DNA from: Aplectana chamaeleonis
Taxonomy: Eukaryota; Nematoda; Chromadorea; Rhabditida; Cosmocercidae
Length of the DNA: 64,000 bases
Reading direction: 5' to 3'
Assembly: GCA_029168955.1 (NCBI GenBank)
Contig: JAPDOI010000121.1
Coordinates: 1,426,001 to 1,490,000, forward strand
Both the position numbers and the translations under genes were made by a program. Position 1 is the first letter of the stretch; each line of letters starts with the position of its first letter. Below the pieces are notes generated by a model, which saw nothing but the letters and a program-made list of their open reading frames with translations, was not told the DNA's origin and did no database searches. Positions 55,801-63,756 of the stretch are shown here, one piece after another.

Positions 55801-58800
55801 TGTGTTCAACGCCTCAAATAACCACCTCTCCCTGGACGAGGTTTCGGCTAAAATTGTTTCATATTCAGAAATCCGAAAAAAGGAACCTTATGGTTGTTTC
55901 TGATATACCCAAGTGCATAGAGTAGAATTTTTACACTTAAAATTGCCCTCATTTGTCTCCCTCACAACCCAAAACATATTGATCTCGAAACTGCAGTTCG
56001 AGTTCAGGATGATCCCTACTTAGTGTTTTCAGTAGTTGTCATGTCGGAACGTCATCTTGAAAGCTTTTCCAACTTGATTAATTCTCTATTACTTCAGATG
56101 AAGAAATTCATTTTAAATCTCCTCTTGGAGGTCATATTAATCCTGGGCAAGTTCCACCCTCGAAGTTTGTGGTTCTCGACATGTGAATCAGTGACTTTCA
56201 CCAAAACTGCAATAGATGTTACAGGCAGTTGACAGTTTTGCAGGAGTAGCGAGAGTCATTGTTCGGATATAGCGGCCTGTTGATATCTCCTTGAAATTAT
56301 CTTCAAGAGGCTTACCTTTTCAAAGAGTTTCACAACAAGCTCCGTGCAGTCGTAGTCCGTGTTTTCGCGATTAACCGACTGGAGCAGGGTGAGAAACGTT
56401 TGGCAAAATCCCCGCGATATTCGGCACAGTTGGTCGAGATTTCCAAACAAGAGATCCGGTTCAACTGTCAAAAGACATCCCTCAACCTGGCATTTTTTGA
56501 GCGGCTCTTTGTAGACGTTCCTAGAAATTTGGAAAGGTAAATTTCCTCCTACAAAATATTGTCTGTGAGTCCCGTACCGTAAGACAAGCAGTTGATGATG
56601 GAGAAACTTCAGCTCGGAGTGGAACAGCTCCCAAACGGCTTGCAGGTATTTTTGCTTCTGGAATACGATACTATAGAGAAGCTTGGATCACCTATGTAAG
56701 CAGAAAAATGACCAGATTGTTGAACTCGTTTCTCCAATGGTGGATAATTATTAAAACGCATGAAAGGTTGTAACAGAATTAGAGACTCAATATGTAGGTA
56801 TGTGCGTCTAATGCGATACGGATTTGAATCTTCACGGTAAGCTTGAACTGGTTAATCGAAATCCAATGGATTTTCATTCAGCATCGTCTCTTGAGCAAAC
56901 ATTCCAACTTTGAAAGCAGGTATTATTTCCAATCTTAGAAAAATGAGTTGCTTTGGAGACTCCTCCGAATTTCTGGTCAATGAACTGCATGCGCGTGATC
57001 TGCGCCGGTGCTGCACTCGAGGTGACATCAACTGCGTGAAGCTACACAGTGCGACGTGGCGAAGACCACTTGCACGTAGGTAATTCACTGGACTAGAAAT
57101 GTTGAGATGGCTACATACAGTTTGCAGCTACCATTTTCCTTGAATTCTTAGCCGCCACAAGGTTTTTATCAGTCAGCGGATGCGCTTCGGCGTTTGACGC
57201 CTTTTTTAGAGCCTTAGAGCGCGTCAGCCGATAGTAAAAATATGTAAAACGACTCGTGGCGGCTAAGAAAATCATGATAGATAAGTTGAAACGAAAATGC
57301 CGAGGATCAGGAACAGTCGGACCTGTAGTTTGCAGTAATATTTTATTTGAACGTTCATAGCTTTTTTCTTTCAAACGGTGGTAGCCCATAGCAGTACAGT
57401 GTGCTGATTACGAATCCAAGTCACATACATCTTTCACCTTTTTTCAGAAGAATATAGTAAGTGAAAACGATTGGAACTTAGCAATGTGGTTTTTCTACAT
57501 GTTGATCATGAACCCAAACCATGTTTTTAGATTTTCTTAAAGGCAGTGGTCATGATAAATCTCGTTTTTGAGTTTTCAGTGTGAAACACTTTGCTGGCAG
57601 ATGCAGGAGGGGATAGCATCGAAGAAAGCAGCGAAAGCGGGCCAGAAATCGATAAAAAACGGCCCCGAAGTGAAGATTTGATTAGCCCAGTACGCATGCT
57701 TAGTCCGCCCCGCCCCCGTTCTGACGAGCTTGTGGCACCGCGGACGTTTTCGATGGCAAATTGTCAAGCAACTCCGCCACGTCCAGCCTGATTGATTCGC
57801 GCACATTTTACCACTAGCGCGCACTTGCGGAAACTAGCAGGGCGCGTAAGCTCGTCCGCGCCCTGAACCTGTAGGTACGTTAGAAACCACTATTTTAGCT
57901 TATTCTGAGCGCTTTTTGTTTCGCTCTTTCTTCACTAATCGTTGACTAACGACGAAACAACCCCATTTTTGGGTGGAACCCGAATATGATATTCATCGCG
58001 AACACTGCCTTTAAAGGATATTAAGTCTGTGCCAGGTTGATGAAGTCCCTCGAACGTCAAACTAAATCCAAGTTCATGCGGAGTCGGACTAGTGGTCGGT
58101 CGGATAGAAAAAACCTCGACAATATTTCGGCTGAGTTTGAGACTTTGTCCAATCGCCATATGAATATGTACCAGCACTAATTCTTTGAAAAAAAGGACTT
58201 CGTGTCCATGATTAACGTAAGAGGTAGCCCACGCCATCCTCTCAGCTAAATTGGACCACAGGATCAATAATAGCTACACTGTCTCGAACTCATTAAGAAG
58301 TTTCTTAACTGATTTCGAGAACTCGCAGAGAAATGTAATGAAAATTGACGAAAGACAGAAACTCACCTGATGAGATAGCTCCAGTAACGTACCCTCAAAC
58401 ATTTCCTCCCATGATACCGGCTGCAAAATAAATGACTTGAAGTTATGCCTCCTTGGGGTGTGAAATGTTTTCGATCGAACTGCGATTGCTCTAACACGCG
58501 CGTTCCGCACCCCTCGCTAGCTAGTTCTTCTAGTATTTTCACAGCTGGGACTCATAGTGCGAAAACGAGTGAACTTTGCCACACGCACTAGGTAAATTCC
58601 GGCTGAAGAGAACGCTTTAGAAATGCTTTCGTAAAGCCCCTCAGCGTAACAGGCTGGAGAGACTTCAGCTATCAGAGAAGTGGTGACGAGCGATCGTGCC
58701 ACAGGTAATCGCAAAGAGAGTAAAATTTTTCAGGAGCAAGGAACGAACCAATAACTTTTCGAGCTCGTCATCCTCCAGTTCATGGTCGACAGATGTCTCC

Positions 58801-59006
58801 AAAGCGGCCTGTACATGCTTGATGATCTCGCGCCTTTTCGCTCGATTCGACCATTCGTACTAAAATTAAAAAGATATCCTTCAGATATTAGAGAATGAAA
58901 AACAGGTAACCTACCAATCGCTTTAGAATCCATGGTGACCTCGCTTTTGGCTGCTCATTGTTCTCCGCATAGAAAGCCTGCGCTGAGATTGTCGCCCGTT
59001 GTAGAT
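49721..59006 (-). CDS. RhoGEF (DH-PH) gene, multi-exon, partial model
   Basis: This is the main host gene, whose exons are itemised separately. It encodes a Dbl-family guanine nucleotide exchange factor: the DH domain opens the nucleotide pocket of Rho-family GTPases, and the following PH domain helps membrane or GTPase binding. The DH exons join in consistent phase and end in the classic LQLEDLLIAPLQRITRLPIL helix. The general style (AVWELFHSE at the DH start) is closest, from memory, to PLEKHG5/6-type proteins, which include C. elegans RHGF-2. That assignment is an inference. The first and last exons and one or two PH exons are not secure. Introns contain MITEs at 57541, 54922, 54432, 52684 and 51994 and palindromes at 57145 and 50805. 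Confidence 0.75.
49890..49984 (-). CDS. RhoGEF gene: PH domain exon (late strands)
   Basis: Acceptor TCTAATTGCAG, donor AAG|GTTTGT. In the frame that joins the next exon it reads SLKFAFVIIHLTRYYQVVAI and YTLQAADKRDK. YTLQA-D-xxxK is the strand before the PH C-terminal helix. A second frame is also open, so the phase rests on the PH match. Confidence 0.65.
50125..50334 (+). other. GC-rich open frame inside the RhoGEF intron
   Basis: A 69-codon frame starts LDDVVIAFAKRDAFLENSLQ (TTG start) and ends AAFRHARRI, with third-position G/C bias at its end unlike its AT-rich surroundings. No homology recognised, no ATG at the start, opposite strand to the host gene. It may be a transposon fragment. 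Confidence 0.25.
50340..50660. repeat. Diverged GATC-CGCCC satellite-like block
   Basis: Imperfect units such as CCCGCGATTTGACCGAAGAA, AGCGATCCAACCGAAACTTC, CCCGCAATCAGCCCGGTGAG and CCCGCGATCAGCCCGTAGAG occur every 30-50 bases. They resemble eroded versions of the CAGCGATCCGCCCGCC satellite. Confidence 0.4.
50805..50932. repeat. Near-perfect palindrome in a RhoGEF intron
   Basis: AGTTTCTTGCGAAAGTTG is followed after a few bases by CAACTTTCGCAAGAAAC. The arms continue outward through TCAAATATCTGCAAAAATCT/CGAGATTTTCGCAGATATTTGA and AGGTTCATTGTGAGG/CCTCACAATAAACCT. It would form a strong hairpin in DNA or in the pre-mRNA. Confidence 0.8.
51457..51548 (-). CDS. RhoGEF gene: PH domain exon (middle strands)
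   Basis: Acceptor TTCTTTCAG, donor ATT|GTGAGT. Reads NGRTVDCYAFLFNDMFVLSK and TKKCATKLRI. The pattern V-x-x-Y-x-F-L-F-N-D-x-F-V-L-S-K is the usual PH strand 3-4 region after a DH domain. It begins with two bases of a split codon. It lies in a 2-kb gap of repeats, between a TAA/AAT-type MITE and a palindrome. Confidence 0.75.
51994..52643. mobile_element. 650-bp MITE with GGGCTGTAGTAAACC ends
   Basis: Inverted ends GGGCTGTAGTAAACCCCCTC and GGGGTGGTTTACTACAGCCC are flanked by AAT on both sides. Subterminal GATGATCT/AGATCATCT motifs recur in both halves. Non-coding, within a RhoGEF intron. Confidence 0.75.
52684..53060. mobile_element. Truncated TTAA-type MITE
   Basis: AGGAAGTGTCCACGATAAAA after TTCA, with interior 'CCCGAAAGAGTTCTATACGG', parallels 22904-23341 (CCCGAAAGAGCTCCATACGG). 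The right terminal repeat was not found. It lies close to the PH-linker exon. Confidence 0.55.
53354..53469 (-). CDS. RhoGEF gene: DH-PH linker exon
   Basis: Acceptor GTGTCTGCAG, donor GAT|GTGAGT. Reads SIDDSVQWLHNFERLQQLQT and QVIWPPITELDPRSFVPD, the last DH helix and the start of the DH-PH linker. The next PH exon should lie just downstream; 53250-53335 contains a plausible HILCAGALQK segment but its splice sites do not work out. Confidence 0.8.
53536..53642 (-). CDS. RhoGEF gene: DH domain exon 5
   Basis: Acceptor TTGGCTTCAG, donor C|GTAAGT. Reads ITRLPILLREILKHSELEES and KAQIEKVIETMTENL, completing the QRITRLPILL helix (family consensus R-x-T-R-x-P-L-L-L). One base is carried over to the next exon (Arg). 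Confidence 0.9.
53703..53796 (-). CDS. RhoGEF gene: DH domain exon 4 (catalytic signature)
   Basis: Acceptor TTGTGCACAG, donor AAG|GTAAGC. Reads FSMEGFLQICLADERCFRLQ followed by LEDLLIAPLQ. The L-x-L-xx-DLLI-x-P-x-QR signature is the most conserved DH segment and contacts the GTPase switch regions. Boundaries are supported by phase on both sides. Confidence 0.9.
53864..53987 (-). CDS. RhoGEF gene: DH domain exon 3
   Basis: Acceptor AAAATTTTCAG, donor GTGG|GTTTTAG. Reads FSKGPSTISAYQAYCINYKA and TMEYLGSIRQKEERFTEFER. The AYQAYCINYKAT motif is the DH 'Y-xx-YC-N' element and the F-xx-F segment follows. Length 124 bp gives 41 codons plus one base, matching the two bases at the start of the next exon. 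The intron before it is about 2.3 kb and holds two TTAA MITEs. Confidence 0.85.
54432..54917. mobile_element. TTAA MITE in a RhoGEF intron
   Basis: AGGCACTGTTCGCGATAAAC to TTTTCATCGCGAACAGTGCCT, with TTAA at 54428-54431 and 54918-54921. Its right half matches 2829-3293. Confidence 0.8.
54922..55474. mobile_element. TTAA MITE abutting its neighbour
   Basis: AGGCAGTGGTCGCGATCAAA to TTTCATCGTGACCACTGCCT, sharing the TTAA at 54918-54921 with the previous element and closed by TTAA at 55475-55478. An inverted copy of the 21458-22029 family. Confidence 0.8.
55600..55880. repeat. Relic of the 28.85-kb transposon family
   Basis: GTTGAACACGAATATGGGGT, GGAATGTTACGGTAATTCTC and GTGTTCAACGCCTCAAATAA resemble words of 28850-30675 and 47500-48640. 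Ends not found. Confidence 0.4.
56316..56520 (-). CDS. RhoGEF gene: DH domain exon 2
   Basis: Acceptor AATTTCTAG, donor AAG|GTAAGC. Reads NVYKEPLKKCQVEGCLLTVE, PDLLFGNLDQLCRISRGFCQ, TFLTLLQSV and ELVVKLFEK. The LLFGNLDQL-xxxxxxFCQTFL pattern corresponds to the DH segment in which an Ile/Leu-Phe-x-N-x-xx-L motif follows helix 1. Phase 0 at the end. Confidence 0.85.
56578..56657 (-). CDS. RhoGEF gene: DH domain exon 1
   Basis: The acceptor GTATTCCAG and donor CG|GTACGG are clear. Reads KQKYLQAVWELFHSELKFLH and HQLLVL, matching the conserved start of DH domains (E-L-xx-E-xx-xxx-L) in helix 1. It ends after two bases of a codon completed by G at 56520 (Arg). Confidence 0.75.
57145..57270. repeat. 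Small inverted repeat, CTTAGCCGCCAC ends
   Basis: CTTAGCCGCCAC at the left is mirrored by GTGGCGGCTAAG at the right, with further internal pairing (CGGATGCGCTTCGGCGTTTG, GAGCGCGTCAGCCGA). A compact MITE or hairpin in a RhoGEF intron. Confidence 0.55.
57541..58010. mobile_element. TTAA MITE in a RhoGEF intron
   Basis: AGGCAGTGGTCATGATAAAT to TTCATCGCGAACACTGCCT, flanked by TTAA at 57537-57540 and 58011-58014. It lies directly after the exon at 58063-58273, whose frame runs on into it, so its insertion may have affected splicing. Confidence 0.8.
58063..58273 (-). CDS. RhoGEF gene: upstream exon with LFFKELVLVHIHMAIG
   Basis: After acceptor CAGTGTAG the frame reads LLLILWSNLAERMAWATSYV, HEVLFFKELVLVHIHMAIGQ and SLKLSRNIVEVFSI, a hydrophobic, regular sequence. 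The donor is uncertain (TTTA|GTTTGA at 58062 is one choice). The frame itself stays open into the MITE at 58010. Which protein region this is, I cannot say. Confidence 0.55.
58367..58420 (-). CDS. RhoGEF gene: upstream exon with WEEMFEGTLLEL
   Basis: The acceptor TTTATTTTGCAG and donor CAG|GTGAGT are both strong. Eighteen codons: PVSWEEMFEGTLLELSHQ. It ends in phase 0 and joins the following exon. Confidence 0.6.
58589..58668 (-). CDS. RhoGEF gene: tentative exon 3
   Basis: With acceptor TTCTCTGATAG and donor TA|GTGCGT it reads LKSLQPVTLRGFTKAFLKRS in phase with the previous exon. Alternative frames are also open here. A short exon around 58516 is then needed to bridge to 58420, so this part of the model is uncertain. 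Confidence 0.35.
58749..58859 (-). CDS. RhoGEF gene: probable upstream exon 2
   Basis: Acceptor AATTTTAG, donor TTG|GTTCGT. Exactly 37 codons, charged and helical: YEWSNRAKRREIIKHVQAAL then ETSVDHELEDDELEKLL. No named domain recognised. Confidence 0.6.
58915..59006 (-). CDS. RhoGEF gene: probable upstream exon 1
   Basis: The acceptor ATATTGCAG lies before 59006 and the donor G|GTAGGT after 58915. Reads LQRATISAQAFYAENNEQPK then ARSPWILKRL. It ends in phase 0 and joins the next exon. The acceptor lies about 25 bp from the foldback MITE at 59029-59444, which therefore sits in the upstream intron. Confidence 0.55.
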
Positions 59007-59028
59007 CTGCAATATGTTGTTCAATAGA

Positions 59029-59444
59029 GACACTGTTCACGATAAACTTCGCTGTTAAGTTTACAATGAAAAACAATCTGGTAGCCGATATTGTCAATGT
59101 TCTTGTGCAGCTTCGAACAGAGTATGATGAAGGTTTATTTGGCTAATGTTCCGGTGTCTTTCCCTTTTTTTTGGAGTCTTAGACTGTGACCCGAGGGGCC
59201 CAACGAGCCATCCTCAGATGCACACAAACGAAGGGAATCCCCTCCGTTCGTCTACAACTAGGAGTGGCTCGCTGGGCTCCTTGGCTCACAGTCTAAAGCG
59301 TTAAAGAAGGCGAAGCCGTCGACACGTTAGCCGAACAAACCTCCATCATACTCTGTTCGAAGCTGCACAAGAACATTGACAATATCGGCTACCAGATTGT
59401 TTTTCATTGTAAACTTAACAACGAAGTTTATCGTAAGAGTGTCT
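59029..59444. mobile_element. Foldback MITE of the same end family
   Basis: AGACACTGTTCACGATAAAC at the left is mirrored by CGAAGTTTATCGTAAGAGTGTCT at the right. The arms match over about 120 bp (GTAGCCGATATTGTCAATGT, CTTCGAACAGAGTATGATG). A nested hairpin around GACTGTGACC lies in the centre. TTAA follows on the right; the left site is changed. Confidence 0.75.
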
Positions 59445-60437
59445 TTAAATGTCAATTTGCGGCTCAAAAAAGTGGAAACTGCTCACATCGTTTCTTTAAT
59501 AGTAGAGTCATAATAACAAAATGATGGTTCGCATGTGTGCAAAGACTCAGGAGTGGCTGAGACTTCGAAAGAAAATACTCAAAATCGGATTAGCATTTCC
59601 GGAGAGTCACCATATTCGAGTCTTGGAGACAACTAATGGATTTCAATCCCTACATCCGAACCGAAGTTATGCACGATGGACAGACTGAAGTTATTTCTTC
59701 ACAGACCATTTCGCCTCATTATCATGATCTCATGCCGTCTGGGATAACATGGTGATTGAATTTTTCGAAAAGGAGACAGACCATCAAATCGGACAAACAT
59801 CGAGTTCGAAAATGTTGTTACACGCTGTAGTCATGACGAAGCTAATTTTGAGAACAGGACATGAAAAACGAATAAAACTTCCAAGACAGGGAATCTAAGA
59901 GAATGACACAAAACCAATATACAAGTACATGCGGAGCTTGGCCACATCACTGATTTACTTGACATGACAACAAAAGCTTGACGAGTATACTCCACTAAAA
60001 TATAGCTTCAGAAAAAGATCGGAAGAATCTCTTTTTAGGGAATTCCTCGCAGTTTTTCAGCGAAAGTACCTTCGTTTAAGTGGAATCCACTTATGAGAAA
60101 CCACAACGATCAGCTCATGTTTCTTCGAATAAGGCCCAACCCCAGTATTCACGATAAATCTCACGTTCCATTGGATATGGGAGACCTGATCCAATATTTC
60201 AGGAAAATGCGAAAACAACTGCGTTTTTTAGGAAAGACTATTTTCACTGGTCCATATGAGATATTTTGGCAAGGTGTGATATGGCATCCGAAAGCACAAC
60301 TCTCCTTCTAATTAACACTTTTATTGCCTGCTGTAGATCTGTCATTTTGCAGTTTTCCGCATCAGTTTAGTGTGCGGTCTGACAGGATCAGTTCCTTTGG
60401 ATGACCCAGCCGTTTGTAACGAAATGTATCCTGATTA
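59445..60437. other. No gene seen
   Basis: AT-rich sequence with a 72-codon plus-strand frame at 60093-60311 that has no recognised domain. Undetected 5' exons of the RhoGEF gene could lie here. Confidence 0.35.
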
Positions 60438-60761
60438 CAATACCGCTCGTAGGATTTGGTCAGAAGGCGCGCGAGGTCGGGTTTTAGCGTCTTTTTCGTC
60501 TTTTTCTTATAACTTGCTTCAAAATCAACTCTGAGCGAAACTATGGTGATATTCGTGATCCTGGTGTCAAGGGCTACCAAATGGTATAGCCCTTGTTGGG
60601 GTTTCGTTTTGAACTAACAAAGTTTGACAGGCAGGGTATACTGTATATTACCATTTGATGGAAGAGGGGGCTCGGCGTCCTGTGTCTGCGTCCTCGTGGC
60701 TCCCACCACACCGTCTGCAACGCGCTGGCCGTCTGTGGCCTCGCCGACTCGCGTGCTGCCT
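60438..60761 (-). pseudogene. Unrecognised broken frame in the left terminal repeat
   Basis: Read on the minus strand this arm encodes STRVGEATDGQRVADGVVGA, NGNIQYTLPVKL, a stop, then HLVALDTRITNITIVSLRVD, KKTLKPDLARLL and TKSYERYC. The frame continues outside the arm for 24 more codons to a stop at about 60370. The other arm lacks the stop but has a one-base deletion. I do not recognise the protein; it may be a transposon gene end. Confidence 0.45.
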
Positions 60762-61395
60762 CTCCGCGTCGAGATTTTCGGCGGTTCCCCCACCATCATT
60801 CCATTTGGTGTGAACCGTTGGGAAATCTCGAGGCTAAGCGGCAGGGATGGTGCCGCGCGCGGCTAAGGAACAGTTCGACGCTCCCCCTCACAAAATTATC
60901 AGCTGTGATTGTGGTAACAATACGATACATAGCATTGTGCCGTATTGGTCAAGTTCCCACGCAAATCCAGCATCCCCACCCCTATTCTCAAAAAAATGTG
61001 AGGAGAAGACTCGTTTTCCGTTGAAACTGATGTTATATTTTAACTGTTTAATCATCTGATGTTCCATCTATTTAGGCTTCGATAATTAGAATTATTTCTT
61101 GTAAGTGTATAACACTTTTATGTCGCTCGAGCATTTTTGTTTTATTTAGAGATTCTGTGCTTAATTATAGATTTTTATTGAGGAAAACCTCATTTAAATT
61201 TTCTTCGGATTCATTCTCTCGAACTGGTCCTCTATAAGATCATGAATGCGCTCTTCAGTTTAAATAATCTCACAAATCGAAAAGCAGCTGACTGCAGTTG
61301 TTTCACTTGCTGTATTCATCTTTTTTCTGCATTATAAAGCAGTAGAAGGAAAAATGCCTAAGCGACATCGAATTGTTCTAAACCCATATAAACTA

Positions 61396-61983
61396 TAATA
61401 CCGCCGCTATACAAGGAAAAAATGGGCAAAGTGGGCAACTAAAGCGTCTTTCGACCACAACACGCCTCAAAGTGCTCCGTTTCCACTTTCGAAAGCGACC
61501 AAAATGTTCACCGTGCCACAATCAATCTAACTATGTGAGACGAAATTGGAATTCACTAATGAAAACGCTTTTTAAGATGGAGTTAGTTATGGATTTGATA
61601 ATGTTATCACAAGATAACGAGCGCATTCAGGCAATCACAACCGTACACGATCTCTAGCATGGTCAAAATGAAAATGTCTCTGAGAGTTTTAGCCGAGGAA
61701 TCGCCGCGAAATAGCCCACCAGGAGCCGCTGCGGAGCCTGGTGGGCTATTTCCGGATATTTCGCGGCCAAAACTCTCAGAGGTATTCTACCTTGAAAATA
61801 AAGTTGCTCTCAAATTTCGCAAAATATTTTTACACTATCGACTAGGGCCACGACCTGCTGTACATTTCGGCTTTTTCGAAATTGAAAACGGAGCACTTTG
61901 AGGCGAGTTGTGGTCGAAAGACGCTTTAGTTGCCCACTTTGCCCATTTCGCCCATTTTTTTCCCTTGGGTAGCGGCGGTATTG
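61396..61983. mobile_element. TA-flanked CAATACCGCCGCTA MITE, nested
   Basis: Inverted GGGCAAAGTGGGCAACTAAA and GTCGAAAGACGCTTTAGTTG arms as in 35899-36384. The left tip has decayed to TAATACCGCCGC. It lies inside the 3.3-kb element and contains a hairpin insertion absent from the other copy. Confidence 0.8.
61678..61782. mobile_element. 105-bp hairpin insertion
   Basis: CTCTGAGAGTTTTAGCCG and GGCCAAAACTCTCAGAGG are the ends of a long hairpin whose centre is AGCCGCTGCGGAGCC. It is missing from the equivalent point of the copy at 35899-36384 (near 36190). Same family as 14435-14705. Confidence 0.75.
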
Positions 61984-62589
61984 TACTTCAAATGCTAAAT
62001 AACACAACAAATGACAACATCGAGATATTTGGCAGTCAAAATAGAAAAGAGAAAATAAAGATGACCAATCCACCTCGCATGCTTCAAGGGTACAGCATCG
62101 ATGCGTATTACATTATGCTTTTTTTCCGAGAAATTTCACCATCTGCTAGGAAATGGTATGTGATCCATGGCGTGAGTCAGCGTAGAGCCGCAGATTTTAG
62201 CATTGTGCATGATCATTGCATCTTAAAGGCAAGGTCCGGCCAGATTTTGACACCACCGAAATTCGGGTTAGATAGATTGGGCTGGTCTAGCTCGACACCG
62301 TGCAAAATTTTCACAAACTCTAGGTCCGTATTTCTGGAGAAAACAGCCTGAAAGTCAGGGATTACGGTATTCACAGCATGATAATCATGGCTGGAATGAA
62401 CGATAATTACACAGCACTTTTGAAGAATGCGTGGACAACCGCTAAAATATGGACGATGGCCACACTTTTCTGGATCATCGGCTAACGGAAGTGGATGGAA
62501 TAACTTGAAGAAGACCGGTTTTAATGCAGTTTTCGCATGTTCCTTCGGACTACCTGTATCATGAGCACAGATTCAGCGGAAAATCTCAG

Positions 62590-62830
62590 AATCGAAATTC
62601 TGCCCGGACCCTGCCTTTAAAAGCAGGTCTATGATTCCCTGCTGAAACAGCAAATATGTGAATTGATCCCTTTCTACACACCGGAAGGCAGTGGTCACGA
62701 TGGATAATGGCTGTGTCCGTGGTGGGTTCTTAGCGATTCTGGAGACACCATTGTGATCAGCCCGAAATCCTCACAAAGCTAAGCAAGAAGAACGGAAAAC
62801 GATTTTGAGGTTGGGCTGTGCCTTGAAGTT
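62590..62830. repeat. Fragments of TTAA-family MITEs
   Basis: GACCCTGCCT followed by TTAA at about 62613-62623 is a right end. AGGCAGTGGTCACGATGGAT at 62686 is a left end. GAGGTTGGGCTGTGCCTTGA at 62808 is a right end of the AGGCACAGTCCAACCTC type. The pieces seem to be recombined. Confidence 0.5.
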
Positions 62831-63431
62831 ATCGTAGAATGTGTGTATTGTTTACATTTATCTAGCCCAATATCTATTCAACCCTATAAGGACAATATGT
62901 AGATTTAAAGACGTGGAAGCCGAAAAGAAGTGGGTCCTGCACGAATTTTACAGCTCCTGCTCAAAGTTTCTAGCTCGTACGATACAGTTACTGCACGACT
63001 GACTCTCTGCAGGGTCGCTGAGTAATTGTGAACTCAGGTTAGTATTTTTCGCGAGAATCGCGTTTTTGAGCGACATATACTGCATACTGCAGTTATCAAT
63101 AGTTATCAACGCGGTACAGAGGCCTTTGTACTCCTCACATACACTAAATATCGCAAGTCACCTAGCTTGAATAGTGTACGGGTATGGCACTGCACTGTGT
63201 TGTGAGAAAGAGCGCTCCAATGCGAAGCCGCGACGCGAGCGCGCGCCACCGACGGAGGCGAGCTATGTTTACGTAACATACGTCGATTAGTGCCGGGTGC
63301 ATTGGGTAGTGAACGCACCCCTCGACGATTGAGTTGCTGGTTGAGGGACCGGCGAAAATCAGCGCTGCTGACATTGGTGGGAGAGAAAGCATGAATAGGG
63401 GAGTGTGCAAGGCCGAACGTGTGCAGGGGAA

Positions 63432-63754
63432 AGGCAGCACGCGAGTCGGCGAGGCCACAGACGGCCAGCGCGTTGCAGACGGTGTGGTGGGAGCCACGAG
63501 GACGCAGACACAGGACGCCGAGCCCCCTCTTTCATCAAATGGTAATATACAGTATACCCTGCCTGTCAAACTTCGTTTGTTCAAAACGAAACCCGAACAA
63601 GGGCTACACCATTTGGTAGCCCTTGACACCAGGATCACGAATATCACCATAGTTTCGCTCAGAGTTGATTTTGAAGCAAGTTATAAGAAAAAGACGAAAA
63701 GACGCTCAAACCCGACCTCGCGCGCCTTCTGACCAAATCCTACGAGCGGTATTG
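63432..63754 (+). pseudogene. Second copy of the broken frame, right terminal repeat
   Basis: The plus-strand frame from 63334 reads through the arm as STRVGEATDGQRVADGVVGA, NGNIQYTLPVKLRLFKTKPE and VALDTRITNITIVSLRVDFE. A missing A near 63700 (GACGAAAAGACG against GACGAAAAAGACG in the left arm) then shifts it. The two copies carry different disabling changes, so they decayed independently after duplication. Confidence 0.45.
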
Positions 63755-63756
63755 TA

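Larger units (their letters stand above)
60438..63754. mobile_element. 3.3-kb TA-flanked element with ~325-bp inverted repeats
   Basis: The ends CAATACCGCTCGTAGGATTT are inverted and flanked by TA (60436-60437, 63755-63756). The arms 60438-60761 and 63432-63754 match closely and then stop together. The ends resemble CAATACCGCC of the MITE at 35899-36384. Inside lie one copy of that MITE and TTAA-family pieces at about 62600-62830. No transposase seen, apart from the unidentified frame in the arms. Confidence 0.75.

Noticed and set aside
56852..57088. Candidate extra RhoGEF exon just before the DH domain
   Set aside because: Two different frames are open with possible splice sites (one with SEESPKQLIFLRLEIIPAFK, one with MQFIDQKFGGVSK). 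Neither gives a consistent phase with both neighbours, so it was not listed as an exon.
60093..60311. 72-codon plus-strand frame as a small gene
   Set aside because: No domain, no splice sites and no conservation that can be judged from the window.
61908..62351. 147-codon plus-strand frame
   Set aside because: Its first third is the terminal repeat of a MITE. The rest has no recognised domain. The minus strand also gives a protein-like stretch (HGVELDQPNLSNPNFGG), so neither strand can be preferred.
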